NCBI GenBank assembly: GCA_039583875.1
Contig: CM077165.1
Span: 80,154,757-80,218,756 of the forward strand
Source: Platanthera guangdongensis
Lineage: Eukaryota; Streptophyta; Magnoliopsida; Asparagales; Orchidaceae
Reading direction: 5' to 3'
DNA: 64,000 bases
The notes below the pieces were generated by a model, which had not been told where the DNA came from, searched no databases, and saw only the letters and a list, made by a program, of their open reading frames with translations. How positions within the stretch are numbered: the stretch's first letter is position 1; each line of letters begins with the position of its first letter. A program made the translations under genes and the position numbers. Positions 42,249 through 53,445 of this stretch are shown here, in pieces.

Positions 42249-44375
42249 TTATGTCGTGGTTGGCGGCGGCCTATCCGGCACCGTAACGGCAACCAGATAT
42301 GCCCAAGTTACAGATCGTTTAACAGAATTATACAAATTATTGTCCAGGGATTTCTCCCGAATAAAACTTAGTTCGCCATGCTCAACAACAGAGTTGGCTG
42401 GCAGTAGAAAGGCAGTGGTGGCTTTGGTGCAATTGATCCTTTCGTGGACCAGTATTTCCTGCTTCTCATCGACTTCTGGAGAAAGTCCGTTCTTTGGTGT
42501 CTCCACCAGATGTGCTTCCAATGCGGGGGGACCTGAATCCAGCTTGACATCTGTGACACTCAGAGAAATGTTATTTGGGATGGAAGAAAAATGTATGGAT
42601 GTTTTATCGAGGGTGGACTCTTCGTTTGGCCAAGTGACACGGCCTTTGGAAAAGTCGAGGGATGCGCCACTAGCTGTTATGAATGGGACTCCTAATATAG
42701 GAATGGAGTTATTGTCCTGTGGTCCCAAAACCTGAAAGTCAGTGGTGATACTGGTGCCGTTAACCTCGATTTCAACGTCCCGCACACCGCCCTCCGTGTC
42801 AACCAGATTGCCATTAGCTAAGATAAGTGATTTCCGATTTTCAATGTCAACTTGTAACTGCATCTTTGCAGCATCTTGCAAAGTGAGTATGTTGCTGGAC
42901 GCCCCAGAATCGCATAATGCTGGAGTGTCGATGTTTTTGAATTTACAATTAATGACAAGTTCGTTGTGGTTTCCCGAAGTGTCCTCCCCAAGGCGCTTTG
43001 CCTGTTCATGGGGGTTCTTTTCAGTATTGCTCGGTAAGGTGCCTTGGGTGCGCTCGGAAACCACTTGAGCCAATTGGCCCAATTGTGCCTCCAGTTTGCG
43101 CATCGAGGCGGCCTGATTTGTCATGTTGGTCTGGGAAATCTCAACAAACTTCTCGAACATTTCTTCCAGATAATTTTTCTTAACGATGGGGGCCCCTTGG
43201 GAATAATTCGGTTGAGGCGGCCGCGGTTGGCTACTGGAAGCATACGCATTGTTTTGATGCTGCCCCGGTTGCCATCTTTGGCCAGATGTGTTAGGATTCC
43301 AAGAAAAGTTGGGGTGATTTCTCACCCCCGGGTTGTAAGTATTCCCGTATGGCACTCCCCTGTTTTGATTGGCAACAAAATTAACAGATTCATTCAAAAA
43401 CAAAGATTCGTCTTGTACCTCAACTCCTGAGCATTCGAAGCTGTGATGATCAGTCCTTCCGCACCCTTGACATGAGATTTCCATCACTGGGGCGGCAGGA
43501 GCAGGCTTGGGGATATCCAAGGCAAACACTCCACTGGTGCTTCGTGGGATGTTTCTTCCAGCGGTCCAGTACGCACTGTGAGTTGCGGTGTCTTGTAAGA
43601 CTTTCAGAGCATCATCTGGAGCAAGATTCATGATGGTTCCTCCGGAGGCAGCATCGATCATGGCTCGGTGGTGGGGATCAATAGCAAAGTAGAAACTTTC
43701 GACGAGATTCCACGTTTGGAATCCATGATTAGGGCACTTCCTCAGCAGCTCATTAAAACGCTCCCAAACTTCGGCTAAACTTTCTTGATCGGCTTGCCGG
43801 AAGTTGGCTATTGCGCGCCTCAAGCTCACGATCCGATCCACCGGATGGAACTTAGCTAGAAATTTTGTAGTCAAAGCCTCCCAGGTGGGGGCTGTTCCAG
43901 GTGGAAGGGAGTGAAGCCATGTCTTGGCTTTGTCTCTTAATGAAAAAGGGAAGAGACGGAGCTTGACTGTTTCATCTGGGATTCCAGCGTAGCGGAACGT
44001 GGCACAGATCTCGGAGAATTCTGTAAGGTGAAGATGGGCGTCTTCAGTGGCCATTCCGGAGAACTGAGTGTTGTTCCGAATAATATTCAGAATAGCTGGT
44101 TTAATCTCGAACTGAGGATTGGTAATAGCAGGTCCGAAACCGGGGTATATACTCCCAACAGTGGGTGTAGTATAATCCCTCATGGTGCGGACCTGGGGAG
44201 GATTCACTTCATTTTTGTCATCATGAGGTAGCCCTCCAACTCGGTTGCCTGCATCAATATTCAGCTGGTCTCCCATTGGAGCAAAAATGATGGCTGCGGC
44301 GCGTCTTCGTGCTAAGAGAGTACGTTCGATCTCTGGGTCATAGGTGACAAAATCTCTTGTAGCTCGGCCTTGCAT
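42249..44375 (-). CDS. gag: TRG-inner gag-protease, intact 708 codons
   Basis: Starts at ATG 44375, 106 bases after the primer site. Residues about 95-260 form an Athila/Tat-type Retrotrans_gag capsid domain (FRYAGIPDETVKLRLFPFSL, KTWLHSLPPG, WERFNELLRKCPNHG). A CCHC knuckle CQGCGRTDHHSFEC follows near residue 310, then a Gln/Asn/Pro-rich stretch, a coiled coil (about 415-450), and an aspartic protease with CDSGASSNILT (about residue 500) and an ILGVPF flap-like segment. The final 120 residues match nothing I know. Gag would form particles and the protease mature them; the element relies on foreign RT and integrase. The ORF is intact while all of pol is gone. Confidence 0.88.
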   Translation of the reverse strand: MQGRATRDFVTYDPEIERTLLARRRAAAIIFAPMGDQLNIDAGNRVGGLPHDDKNEVNPPQVRTMRDYTTPTVGSIYPGFGPAITNPQFEIKPAILNIIRNNTQFSGMATEDAHLHLTEFSEICATFRYAGIPDETVKLRLFPFSLRDKAKTWLHSLPPGTAPTWEALTTKFLAKFHPVDRIVSLRRAIANFRQADQESLAEVWERFNELLRKCPNHGFQTWNLVESFYFAIDPHHRAMIDAASGGTIMNLAPDDALKVLQDTATHSAYWTAGRNIPRSTSGVFALDIPKPAPAAPVMEISCQGCGRTDHHSFECSGVEVQDESLFLNESVNFVANQNRGVPYGNTYNPGVRNHPNFSWNPNTSGQRWQPGQHQNNAYASSSQPRPPQPNYSQGAPIVKKNYLEEMFEKFVEISQTNMTNQAASMRKLEAQLGQLAQVVSERTQGTLPSNTEKNPHEQAKRLGEDTSGNHNELVINCKFKNIDTPALCDSGASSNILTLQDAAKMQLQVDIENRKSLILANGNLVDTEGGVRDVEIEVNGTSITTDFQVLGPQDNNSIPILGVPFITASGASLDFSKGRVTWPNEESTLDKTSIHFSSIPNNISLSVTDVKLDSGPPALEAHLVETPKNGLSPEVDEKQEILVHERINCTKATTAFLLPANSVVEHGELSFIREKSLDNNLYNSVKRSVTWAYLVAVTVPDRPPPTTT

Positions 44376-44481
44376 TCACTGCGGCAAACACTACACACTA
44401 GAAGAAACAGCAGTCAAAACAAAAGAATACTAACTCTAATAACAATATTGGAAGTCATCCGAAGTCTCTCTACAGTTGCAT

Positions 44482-44499
44482 TCCCCGACAACGGCGCCA
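44482..44499 (-). other. Primer-binding site of TRG-inner
   Basis: Minus strand TGGCGCCGTTGTCGGGGA, the complement of the tRNA-Asp 3' end used by Athila-type elements, with one difference from the TRG-outer site. It starts 7 bases after the LTR end. Confidence 0.85.
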
Positions 44500-45361
44500 A
44501 AACCTTGATGTGTGTAATACGGCAAGCGCACCGGTCGCACAAGTAATAAAGTTTTGGGAGTAAATCCCCAAGTGTCGGTCTCTTGAGGAATGCAATTAGC
44601 GTAGAACGGCAACAGTACTGAGAATATCATTATGAGAGTTAAAAATAGAACAAAAAGGAAATAGCGGACTAGGGAGATCGTGGATGTTTGATCTACTGAA
44701 CTAGTAAAAACTATGCGGGTCGACGGCACCGCTTCGCAAGGTGAAGTGGGTTTGTCGGCCGCTATGTCGAACTTCAGTTGGGCGAGTGGAAGGGAAACTA
44801 ATGGATTGCAGCGTTCTTGTGTGGATTGCAATCGGACAAGGCACATGAATGGAGTGGATGTGGGGTGAGTGAGGCGCATTCACAGACAGAACTCACAAGC
44901 ATAAAAAGAAACTAACATTCCATTAACTAGAAAGTAAACTTGATGTTCAGGGATGGAAATGTTCATTACACTGCTCAAAACATTCATAACACAGAGGAAG
45001 GGGAAGAGGAGTAAACCAAAAGAGAATGAAGATCCACCGCGGGTCGTGGCCGGAGTAGCGAGTTGTCAATCCGCTTCCGGGCTCAGTCCAAGGAGGCTTC
45101 CGGTACCAACGATCTGTCACCTCGAAGGCCTTTAAGTCCGTTCTCTAGGTTATCTACTTCACCAACTCTGCAGGAAAGCTTGGAGTTGAAGTCATCAATT
45201 GCCGAGGGCTTCGCGGGAGTGTTGGAAAGCTTCGGAGTAAGTGGAAATGGCTTCCCGACGAAGGTGGAAGTGATGGAGCAGCTGGAGAAGTGAAAAGGCG
45301 ATTCCCGCGCACTCTCCGATCGCAGCAAATGACAGGCGTTGACCTAAAATGCGGAGCAGGG

Positions 45362-45371
45362 CCTTATATAC
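45362..45371 (-). promoter_or_regulatory. TATA box of the TRG-inner LTR
   Basis: Minus strand GTATATAAGG, 18 bp downstream of the palindrome array in the direction of transcription. All four TRG LTRs keep it, with TATATAAGG in common. Confidence 0.7.
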
Positions 45372-45388
45372 GGAGGCAGCAGAAGCAG

Positions 45389-45744
45389 TGCGCACGATCA
45401 GTGGCGCACGACCAGTGGTGGTGCGCACTGTAGGTCGATGATCGTGCGGCTTTTCCAAATAAACCTGCAACCTGGACAAGAAGCATCAGCATATACGCGC
45501 ACGAGCAGTGGCGCACGACCAGTGGTCGTGCGCACTATGGCCAGTGCTCGTGCGATTACCGAGACAGGGTTATGAAAAGGGGGTGTAATGCGCACGAACG
45601 GTGGCGCACGACCAGTGGTCGTGCGCAGTAAGTCCAGTGGTCGTGCGCTTACCCCAGGCTGATTCTATAGAAAACGTAGAGTAGTGCGCACGATCGGGTG
45701 CGCACGACCAATGGTCGTGCGCATTAGATCCCCTAATCGTGCGC
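45389..45744 (-). repeat. GCACGACCA/TGGTCGTGC palindrome array
   Basis: Several units. The best (45511-45533 and 45604-45626) have perfect 11-bp arms GCGCACGACCA and TGGTCGTGCGC around one central base. Flanking half-sites read GCGCACGAGCAGTGG or CAGTGCTCGTGCG. TRG-outer arrays are one unit shorter. Confidence 0.9.
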
Positions 45745-46033
45745 AGTATTCCTGTTTCACAACCATCCCGGAACACGCACACGACCCCTGTACCAGCAGA
45801 AGGGGCAGAAAGGCCACCAGAACGTGCACACCACATCCCCGAGATAGGGCTAAAGAATAACAACAGAAATGGAAACACAGAAAGCACACAGAAGCGGGCC
45901 TACAATGCACTTAATCGTGAAATAGGTACATAAACACAAATAAGCAATAAATGCTCTCAAGTGTAGTGCTAAGGCGATAAAACTAGCCCAGATGAGTCCA
46001 AAAATCAGTGTAAAATGTGGACTCATCAGATCA

Positions 46034-47375
46034 CCTCCAAAGGAATCCACCAATGTCGGGGACCATACGCTTGCACGTTCACACTCTCTCCACGGCGCGG
46101 GTTAGACTCAAGCGTGAATCAGTAGGACTTGTAGGAGGAAATGGGGCTTAGGCGACGGCTTGGTGGTCAAAGATAAACATGAAGGCTCTATGCAACCAAA
46201 GCGAGCGAAAACAACCCAAACCAAAACAGCCACTTAGAAAAGAATGGGGCACACACCCCCAGACTTAGCTTGAAATCCGGGTGTGAACACGGCTGAACCC
46301 GACCAAATTCAATAAAGAGGATGAGGATCGAAATCTCAAAGCAATGCTTTCATATATATATATATATATATATTTTTGTTTTTTCTATTTCGCGAATCAG
46401 CTTTTTATTTTCGTACTGTTGTTTTCTTTTCTGCGCTAGCAATCTCCAAATGAAGCAATCAAAATGGTAATAAAATCAGCACCCCCAAAAACAATGTCCA
46501 CTAATCACAACCTCGACAAAACAGTAAATACAAATCAGCTCAAGCATTTGATTGCGAAGGTGGGTTTAGCTTCAGGCCTTAGTGAAAGTGAGTGGAGCTG
46601 GATCAAAGGAAGGGTAGGCACAAATTTGGCATGCAATGGTTAACAGGTAGGAATGGCTAAACAAGGCTCAAACTAGTCAAAAAGAAGGCCTACGTCATGC
46701 TCACGATTAACTAACCGTGCACCAATGCTTCGAGAGTAGCTTAGGGCAAGTTCTTAGCCACCGAGAAAGATGATCCTTCCCCCCGACTCGAGCAATACGA
46801 GTCTAGTGGCGACTACACACATTCCTACACTATCGTTTGATTATCCCAGATTCAGATTTTGAGCAGTACAAACAATATTTACGTGTGCAGAAAAGAATAA
46901 ATCTATGAGCATAAAGAAAAATTAGTTCTATCCTAACTCTACACAAACCATGAGTATTCGATTAGGAGTACTGCATGAGTTTCGAACTACTCAATCCTGA
47001 AATCCTAAGCCAGTACCACTATTTTAAAGTTGACACAAAAGCAATAAATTTAACTCGGGTTGTGCGCGGGGGTAAGAGCGCACTCGTGTGGGTGATTTAG
47101 AGTGTGCAACAAAAAGCAAGAAATAAGTAAACAAGAAACTGGAATGCAACAGAAAGTGCGGTGTAGTGACCACAGGCAGACTCCCCGCCCAGACTTAAAG
47201 TTGACAACGAGTAAAAATAAGCATTCCAAATAGGATAAATAGCTAGGGTAGGAAGTACCTATGCTCAAAATTGAGCATACCAGTCGGGCAATGAGATGTC
47301 CAAGTGCGGCCAAGTTGCTGCGCCTCAAATATTCCTGCACCTGCGATTAAAGGATGCCAACCAAACAAAATATGG

Positions 47376-47424
<49 letters not shown>

Positions 47425-47835
47425 GAAATAAACAGAACTCAAAACAAAGCATAGGACCAAACGGTCCAACTTGGGTTGTCTCCCGAAAGCCCTTTTGTTT
47501 ACCGTCTTTAAGGTGGACCAAATACCTGTATTAGCAGTTCAAATAGAGAGTTCTTGGCAGTAGCAAAAGGAAACAAAATTAAAAATAGAGCAACCAGCAT
47601 TCAACAAGTAGCGAGAAAGAGGATGGAAAGAGGAAAGAGGATGGCACAATCAGCTATACGCAGATTTATGGTAAGTCTCTCCGGTGGGATGCGAGAGAAC
47701 AGCAGAGTGTCTTTTTGCATTCGGGGTAGGCATTGTCCTATTACTGCGAGTGCACTCTTTCGCACGCCGGAATGCAGCGTAGCGCTCTTCGCGTAAACGC
47801 TTGGCCTCTTTCAGTTTCTCCACCGTGGGAGACTT
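46034..47835 (-). other. Noncoding 3' region of TRG-outer
   Basis: Collinear with 40480-42248 of TRG-inner and likewise without pol motifs. It holds purine-tract copies at 46256-46267 and about 47183-47197, a short TA repeat near 46354-46372 and a 41-bp TA run at 47381-47421. Confidence 0.75.
47381..47421. repeat. (TA)n microsatellite
   Basis: About twenty TA units in TRG-outer; the same place in TRG-inner (near 41815-41823) has only about four, so it expanded after the copies diverged. Confidence 0.95.
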
Positions 47836-50001
47836 CTAATGAAGGTAGGCTGTGGGGTTTCCTTGTGTCGTGGTTGGTGGCGGCCTATCCGGCACCGTGA
47901 CGGCAACCGGATCTGCCCAAGTTACAGATCGTTTAACAGAATTATACAAATTATTGTCCAGGGATTTCTCCCGAATAAAACTTAGTTCGCCATGCTCAAC
48001 AACAGAGTTGGCTAGCAGTAGAAAGGCAGTCGTGGCTTTGGTGCAATGGATCCCTTCGTGGACCAGTAGCTCCTGCTTCTCATCGACTTCCGGAGGAAGT
48101 CCGTTCTTTGGCGTCTCCTCCAGATGTGCTTCCAATGCGGGGAGACCTGAATCCAGCTTGACATCTGTGACACTCAGAGAAATGTTATTTGGGATGGAAG
48201 AAAAATGTATGGATGTTTTATCGAGGGTGGACTCTTCGTTTGGCCAAGTGACACGGCCTTTGGAAAAGTCGAGGGATGCGCCACTGGCTGTTAGGAATGG
48301 GACTCCTAATATAGGAATGGAGTTATTGTCCTGTGGTCCCAAAACCGGAAAGTCAGTGGTGATACTGGTGCCATTAACCTCGATTTCAACGTCCCGCACA
48401 CCGCCCTCCGTGTCAACCAGATTGCCATTAGCTAAGATAAGCAATTTCCGATTTTCAATGTCAACTTGTAACTGCATCTTTGCAGCATCTTGCAAAGTGA
48501 GTATGTTGCTGGACACCCCGGAATCGCATAATGCTGGAGTGTCGATGTGATTGATTTTACAATTAATGACAAGTTCGTTGCGGTTTCCCGAAGTGTCCTC
48601 CCCAAGGCGCTTTCCCTGTTCATGGGGGTTCTTTTCAGTGTTGCTCGGTAAGGTGTCTTGGGTGCGCTCGGAAACCACTTGAGCCAATTGGCCCAATTGT
48701 GCCTCCAGTTTGCGCATTGAGGCGGCCTGATTTGTCATGTTGGTCTGGGAAATCTCAACAAACTTCTCGAACATCTCTTCCAAAGAATTTTTCTTAACGA
48801 TGGGGGGCCCTTGGGAATAATTCGGTTGAGGCGGCCGCGGTTGGCTATCAGAAGCATACGCATCGTTTTGATGCTGCCCCGGTTGCCATCTTTGGCCAGA
48901 TGTGTTAGGATTCCAAGAAAAGTTGGGGTGATTTCTCACCCCCGGGTTGTAAGTATTCCCGTAAGGCACTCCCCTGTTTTGATTGGCAACAAAATAAACG
49001 GATTCATTCAAAAACAAAGATTCGTCTTGTACCTCAACTCCTGAGCATTCGAAGCTGTGATGATCAGTGCTTCCGTACCCTTAACATGAGATTGCCATCA
49101 CTGGGGCGGCAGGAGCAGGCTTGGGGATATCCAAGGCAAACACTCCACTGGTGCTTCGTGGGATGTTTCTTCCAGCGGTCCAGTACGCACTGCGGGTTGC
49201 GGTGTCTTGTAAGACTTTCAGAGCATCATCTGGAGCAAGATTCATGATGGTTCCTTCGGAGGCAGCATCGATCATGGCTCGGTGGTGGGGATCAATAGCA
49301 AAGTATAAACTTTCGACGAGATTCCACGTTTGGAATCCATGATTAGGGCACTTCCTCAGCAGCTCATTAAAACGCTCCCACACTTCGGCTAAACTTTCTT
49401 GATCGGCTTGCCGGAAGTTGGCTATTGCGCGCCTCATGCTCACGATCCGATCCACCAGATGGAACTTAGCTAGAAATTTTGTAGTCAAAGCCTCCCAGGT
49501 GGGGGCTATTCCAGGTGGAAGGGAGTGAAGCCATGTCTTGGCTTTGTCCCTTAATGAAAAAGGGAAGAGGCGGAGCTTGACTGTTTCATCTGGGATTCCA
49601 GCGTAGCGGAACGTGGCGCAGATTTCGGAGAATTCTGTAAGGTGAAGATGGGCGTCTTCAGTGGCCTTTCCGGAGAACTGAGCGTTGTTCCGAATAATAT
49701 TCAGAATACCTGGTTTAATCTCGAACTGAGGATTGGTGATAGCAGGTCTGAAACCGGGGTATATACTCCCGACAGTGGGTGTAGTATAATCCCTCATGGT
49801 GCGGACCTGGGGAGGATTCACTTCATTTTCGTCGTCATTTCTGTCGACATGAGGTATCCCTCCAACTCGGTTGTCTGCATCAATATTTAGCTGGTCTCCC
49901 ATTGGGGCAAAAATGATGGCTGCGGCGCGTCTTCGTGCTAAGAGAGTACGTTCGATCTCTGGGTCGTAGGTGATAAAATCTCTTGTAGCTCGGCCTTGCA
50001 T
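47836..50001 (-). pseudogene. gag: TRG-outer gag-protease with one stop
   Basis: Collinear with the 708-codon ORF of TRG-inner, about 722 codons long, with a TAA at 49083-49081 where TRG-inner has CAA (a C to T change). The stop falls in the zinc knuckle, and the second Cys of the knuckle is changed to Tyr. The capsid part (50001-49084) and the protease part (from 49017, with CDSGVSSNIL, Ala to Val beside the catalytic site) remain open. A small insertion near 49840 adds a few codons. Confidence 0.88.
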
Positions 50002-50108
50002 TCACTGTGGCAAACACTACACACTAGAAGGAAACAGCAGTCAAAACAAAACAATACTAACTCTTATAACAATATTGGAAGTCATCCGAAGTCGCTCTAC
50101 AGTTGCAT

Positions 50109-50126
50109 TCCCCGGCAACGGCGCCA
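50109..50126 (-). other. Primer-binding site of TRG-outer
   Basis: Minus strand TGGCGCCGTTGCCGGGGA, an exact match to the tRNA-Asp primer site known from Athila-type elements. Confidence 0.88.
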
Positions 50127-50132
50127 AAAACT

Positions 50133-51572
50133 TGATGTGTGTAATTCGGCAAGCGCACCGGTCGCACAAGTAATAAAGTTTTTGGGAATAAATCCCTAAG
50201 TGTCGGTCTCTTGAGGAATGCAATTAGCGTAGAATGGCAACAGTACCGAGAATATCGTTATGAGAGTTAAAAATAGAACAAAAAGGGAATAGCGGACTAG
50301 GGAGATTGTGGATGTTTGATCTACTGAACTAGTAAAAGCTATGCGGGTCGAAGGCACCGCTTCGCAAGGTGAAGTGTGTTTGTCGGCCGCTATGCCGAAC
50401 TTCAGTTGGGCGAGTGGAAGGGAAGCTAATGGATTGCAGCGTTCTTGTGTGGATTGCAATCGGACAAGGCACAGGAATGAAGTGGATGTGGGGTGAGCGA
50501 GGCGCATTCACAGACAGAACTCACAAGCATAAGAAGAGACTAACATTCCATTATCTATAAAGTAAACTTGATGTTCAGGGATGGAAATGTTCATTACACT
50601 GCTCAAAACATTCATAACACAGAGGAAGGGGAAGAGGAGTAAACCAAAAGAGAATGAAGATCCACCGCGGGTCGTGGCCGGAGTAGCGAGTTGTCAATCC
50701 GCTTCCGGGCTCAGTCCAAGTAGGCTTCCGGTACCAACGATCTGTCACCTCGAAGGCCTTTAAGTCCGTTCTCTAGGTTATCTACTTCACCAACTCTGCA
50801 GGAAAGCTTGGAGTTGAAGTCATCAATGGCCGAGGGCTTCGCCGGAGTGTTGAAAAGCTTCAGAGTAGTTGGAAATGGCTTCCCGATGAAGGTGGAAGTG
50901 ATGGAGCAGCTGGAGAAGTGAAAAGGCGATTCCCGCGCACTCTCCGATCGCAGCAAATGACAGGCGTTGACCTAAAACGCGGAGCAGGGCCTTATATATG
51001 GAGGCAGCAGAAGCAGTGCGCACGATCAGTGGCGCACGACCAGTGGTCGTGCGCACTGTAGGTCGATGATCGTGCGGCTTTTCTAAATAAACCTGCAACC
51101 TGGACAAGAAGCATCAGCATATAAGCGCACGAGCAGTGGCACACGACCAGTGGTCGTGCGCACTATAGCCAGTGCTCGTGCGATTACCAAGACAGGGTTA
51201 TGAAAAAGGGGGTGTAATGCGCACGAACAGTGGCGCACGACCAGTGGTCGAGCGCAGTAAGTCTAGTGGTCGTGCGCAGTATTCCTGTACCGTCGGAGTC
51301 TCCCGAGCAGTTCCGGAGCACGCAAACGACCACTGTACCAGCAGAAGGGGCAGAAAGTCCACCAGAACGTGGACACCACATCCCCGAGATAGGGCTAAAG
51401 AATAACAACAAAATGGAAACACAGAAAGCACACAGAAGCGGGCCTACAGTGCACTTAATCATGAAATAGGTATATGAGCACAAATAAGCAATAAAGGCTC
51501 TCAAGTGTAGTGCTAAGACGATAAAACTAGCCCAGATGAGTCCAAAAATCAGTGTAAAATGTGGACTCATCA
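50133..51572 (-). repeat. TRG-outer 5' LTR
   Basis: 1440 bp, TGATGTGTGTAATTC to ACTCATCA, followed by duplication ATGGT. Palindrome array at about 51016-51276 and TATA box near 50990-50999. Confidence 0.94.
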
Positions 51573-52971
51573 ATGGTTTTGTGAAGAGAAGTGGCCTTGT
51601 GAGGGTGAATAAGGTAGGAGGAAATTTGGATGTGATTTTTGGAAATCAGCTTGAGGAGGAAGATGAACCGATGCCATACATTCTGCCTTAAGATGCATGC
51701 AGAAATCTGTGTTCTGCACGCAGCAATTTTCTAGGCCATGTTCAAGTGTGATACGTCCAGATCTGGGCTTTTGACTAAACACAAAAGTTGTAGCCACTGT
51801 AAATACCTTTTCAACGAGGGGTTACACGCCTTCACTGGATTTTTGCAGCATCGGGAATCTCTGGTCGAAGGTGCTGTCCTAATGGTGTTCTGTGCTTAAA
51901 ACTCCGGGTTTGGTATAACATTGGGATTGAATTCGGTAGAGACATTATAACTAATTGACCTAGGGCCTGGAGAATTCCTTATGTTTAAATGTCATAGTTT
52001 AACGAGTGATGAAATTGTTGGATCGATCACACGTAAACAAATGGAGAAGCAAATTGCACTTGAACGAATCTATTTGGTAGAAATTAGTGAATGAACGTTT
52101 TGACGTGTTGATGAGATTAGAATGATTTCAATATGAGTAATATTGAGGACGTGACGATAACGGTAATATGTCGATTATTGATAATATTGAATCGAATTTG
52201 TATACCCGATCGGTGGTGATTGTTATGAACAAATGATCGTTGCTATTTAGATTATTGATTCATGGGTGCACAAATGATTGAACTTGATTAAAGCATGGTA
52301 ATCAGTTATGTTAGAGTTATGTGAACATAGATTGTAGATAGTCTTATAGACCGCATTGATTCTGGAGGACGGTTGGGCTTGGTCCTCGTGCTTTCTCTGA
52401 GGCTCCTTCTGTGCCACGGTGATGTGGAATTACATGCGGTATGGGTCGACACGCGGTGTCGTAATCCTGGGTTAAGGATAGTGTGGCATGTCTACGGGCT
52501 CGCCAGTTGTCACACCGACGGGAGTTGACAGATAGACTTTGGGCGTTTGGGCTTGGTCCTCAGTGCTCATTTCCCGGGGCTCCTTCCGTGCCAAGTGAAC
52601 AGTTGGGATTGGTCCTTGTGCTTTTTCGGAGGCTCCTTCCGGGTCACACAAGGCCAGTTCGTGGCTTGGTTCTCGGTACACATCTACCCAAGACTCCCGC
52701 TGGGTTGTAGTACACATGGGGCTCTGTTGTTGTGTTCTTAGCATTGAGGCGTACGGAGGCCTAAGCAAAGTAGTGTGGATACCCGCTTAGTAGTAGAGAA
52801 GCCCTCTCTACTGTCACCGCCTGGCCACGGCGGTTGACGCCTGAGAGGTTAGCTACTTGCTCGAAAAGTGGGAACTACAAGTCTGTGTCGACATAGAGGT
52901 TGCATGTGTGTGATCATGGGTGAGTCATTGCATTGCAAACATACCATTACAACGCATTGCATAACAAGATC

Positions 52972-53071
52972 CTCATCGTATAAGTTTGTATGGGCACTCC
53001 TATACGATGAGTTACTTTATGTTAAATCGATCCTTAACTTATAAGCTTGTATGGGCACCCTTATAAGTTAA
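52972..53071 (+). other. Twin stem-loops with TATGGGCA loops, D LTR
   Basis: Hairpin 1: arms CTCATCGTATA/TATACGATGAG (52972-53011). Hairpin 2: arms TTAACTTATAAG/CTTATAAGTTAA (53034-53071). Both loops contain TTGTATGGGCAC. Loop TATGGGCA is the exact complement of TGCCCATA at 53854-53861. Confidence 0.75.
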
Positions 53072-53340
53072 GTTACTTTCCTGTTGTAGAACTCTATAAT
53101 AGATGGATTGGTATAACTTGTGTAGAATTGCTAGTGCAGACTGCTATTAATCATGTTATACATTTCCTCTATTACTGCTCACATTATATATACTTATTCC
53201 ACCTGCTTGTACCTGCTTATATTACTTATTATATATTGTACCCTGATTCCTTTCTCTGCCCGGTGCAGAGGAGTCACCGGGGGAGCGGATGTGAAGCCAC
53301 TTAGTCTTTTGACTAACGGTTGCTACGTCTTCCTTTCTAG

Positions 53341-53445
53341 GAGGAAACCCCACAAGTAGAGCAGCTATAAATTATACAGCAGGACAGCCAGGCCAGCACG
53401 ACAGGGCCTAAAGGGACGGTACCGTCGCTACCGTCAGTCACCGAT
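53341..53445 (+). other. Predicted LTR exon 2 of D gag
   Basis: 105 nt between TTCCTTTCTAG (CTAAC branch-point motif at 53313-53317) and GAT/GTGAGA. Phase 0, open except for one TAA at codon 10, which a C to T change could explain. Equivalent to exon 2 of A and E. Confidence 0.55.

Larger units (their letters stand above)
28788..46028 (-). mobile_element. TRG-inner: second gag-protease-only element
   Basis: Same family and orientation as TRG-outer, inserted in its 3' noncoding region. LTRs are 1523 bp (44506-46028) and 1521 bp (28788-30051 plus 39916-40172, split by B). Without B it is about 7.4 kb. The gag-protease ORF is intact at 708 codons. RT and integrase must come from another element. 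Confidence 0.92.
44506..46028 (-). repeat. TRG-inner 5' LTR
   Basis: 1523 bp, TGATGTGTGTAATAC to ACTCATCA, uninterrupted. Contains the palindrome array and TATA box listed separately. Short plus-strand ORFs at 44953-45293 recur in all four TRG LTRs but are not supported as genes. Confidence 0.94.
27048..51572 (-). mobile_element. TRG-outer: gag-protease-only LTR element
   Basis: Minus-strand element with 1440-bp LTRs at both ends, a tRNA-Asp primer site, a gag-protease ORF with one stop, about 2 kb of noncoding DNA where RT and integrase would be, and a purine tract. Without the insertion it is about 7.3 kb. TRG-inner is inserted at 28788-46028. Lack of RT, RNase H and integrase makes it non-autonomous. 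The primer site and Gag type point to the Athila/Tat branch of Ty3/gypsy; the layout resembles the described TR-GAG elements, with protease added. Confidence 0.9.

Noticed and set aside
42238..42735. Plus-strand 165-codon ORF, also in TRG-outer at 47852
   Set aside because: Exactly antisense to the gag-protease ORF and explained by it.
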